The notes under the pieces were generated by a model that saw nothing but the letters and a program-made list of their open reading frames with translations, had not been told where the DNA came from and ran no database searches. A program made the translations under genes and the position numbers. A stretch of DNA of 64,000 bases from Pseudomonas oryzagri. Lineage in GTDB: Bacteria > Pseudomonadota > Gammaproteobacteria > Pseudomonadales > Pseudomonadaceae. Positions 63,889-64,000 of the stretch are shown here, piece after piece; the first letter of the stretch is position 1, and every line of letters starts with the position of its first letter. The DNA lies in assembly GCF_020831405.1 (NCBI RefSeq), contig NZ_JAJHPU010000019.1, positions 270,986 through 334,985 of the forward strand. The letters are read 5' to 3'.

Positions 63889-64000
63889 ATGTTCAGTCCA
63901 GCCAACCAGCCGCACTTCCGCCTGCACCTCGACGGCGTCGACACCGACCTGCAGGTGCTCGCCTTCGACGGCCACGAAGCCCTCGACACCCCCTACCGCT
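63889..64000 (+). CDS. vgrG: T6SS spike protein VgrG, N-terminus (cut by window edge)
   Basis: The first 37 codons are in the window (MFSPANQPHF, then D-x-x-L-Q-V-L-A-F-D-G-x-E-A-L-D-T-P-Y). This matches the gp27-like start of VgrG. GAGG precedes the ATG. The rest lies beyond the right edge. The PAAR proteins encoded upstream would cap this or another VgrG. Confidence 0.85.
   Translation, partial: MFSPANQPHFRLHLDGVDTDLQVLAFDGHEALDTPYR

Overview
The window is high-GC, almost fully coding DNA from a Pseudomonas-like gammaproteobacterium. This is inferred from gene content and order: a lipoprotein-secretin (Hxc-like) type II secretion operon, sbcDC, an NAD-dependent fds formate dehydrogenase, an mdcABCDEGHLM malonate decarboxylase operon with mdcR, and an H2-like type VI secretion (T6SS) cluster. 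No rRNA, tRNA, CRISPR array or insertion sequence was seen.

Layout. (1) 1-5,760: two tandem paralogous genes for large secreted DUF11-like repeat proteins, on the minus strand. Each has its own sigma54-type promoter, a pair of upstream dyads, a structured leader and a terminator. (2) 5,760-16,322: an eleven-gene T2SS operon, gspE-F-G-H-I-J-K-L-M-N-D, minus strand, reading toward the exoprotein genes. (3) 16,501-22,174: a TraX-family gene, then sbcD and sbcC, plus strand. (4) 22,208-22,680: a 218-bp tandem repeat with long inverted repeats. (5) 22,799-27,937: fdsGBAD, minus strand. (6) 28,582-33,450: a very large SF1 helicase with a C-terminal nuclease domain. (7) 33,755-43,637: mdcR (plus strand), a NhaD/ArsB-type antiporter, then mdcABCDEGHLM (minus strand). 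(8) 44,452 to the end: T6SS genes tssA-B-C-E, an array of effector modules, tssF-G-H, the sigma54 activator sfa/vasH, a DUF805 gene and the start of vgrG.

The most striking region is 48,330-56,853, between tssE and tssF. Here a unit of [tssE 3' end + PAAR 5' end] - variable effector and immunity genes - [tssF 5' end] has been repeated in tandem. Three full modules are visible: a PAAR-TTR with a GxSxG lipase, a PAAR-TTR with a lytic-transglycosylase-like muramidase, and a PAAR fused to an HEFGH metallopeptidase. A decayed fourth boundary is also present. Each internal junction carries an in-frame chimeric gene (TssF N-terminus joined to TssE C-terminus), which reads as the scar of module insertion or tandem duplication. 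This looks like an accreting effector locus inside the core T6SS operon.

The second notable system is the exoprotein pair. Their upstream regions share TTGGCAC/CTTGAT sigma54-like elements with a diverged spacer, two CTGTTCAG...AACAG dyads, and a leader whose hairpins differ by a compensatory base-pair change and a wobble-preserving change. This suggests conserved RpoN control plus RNA-level regulation of proteins that may be cargo of the neighbouring T2SS.
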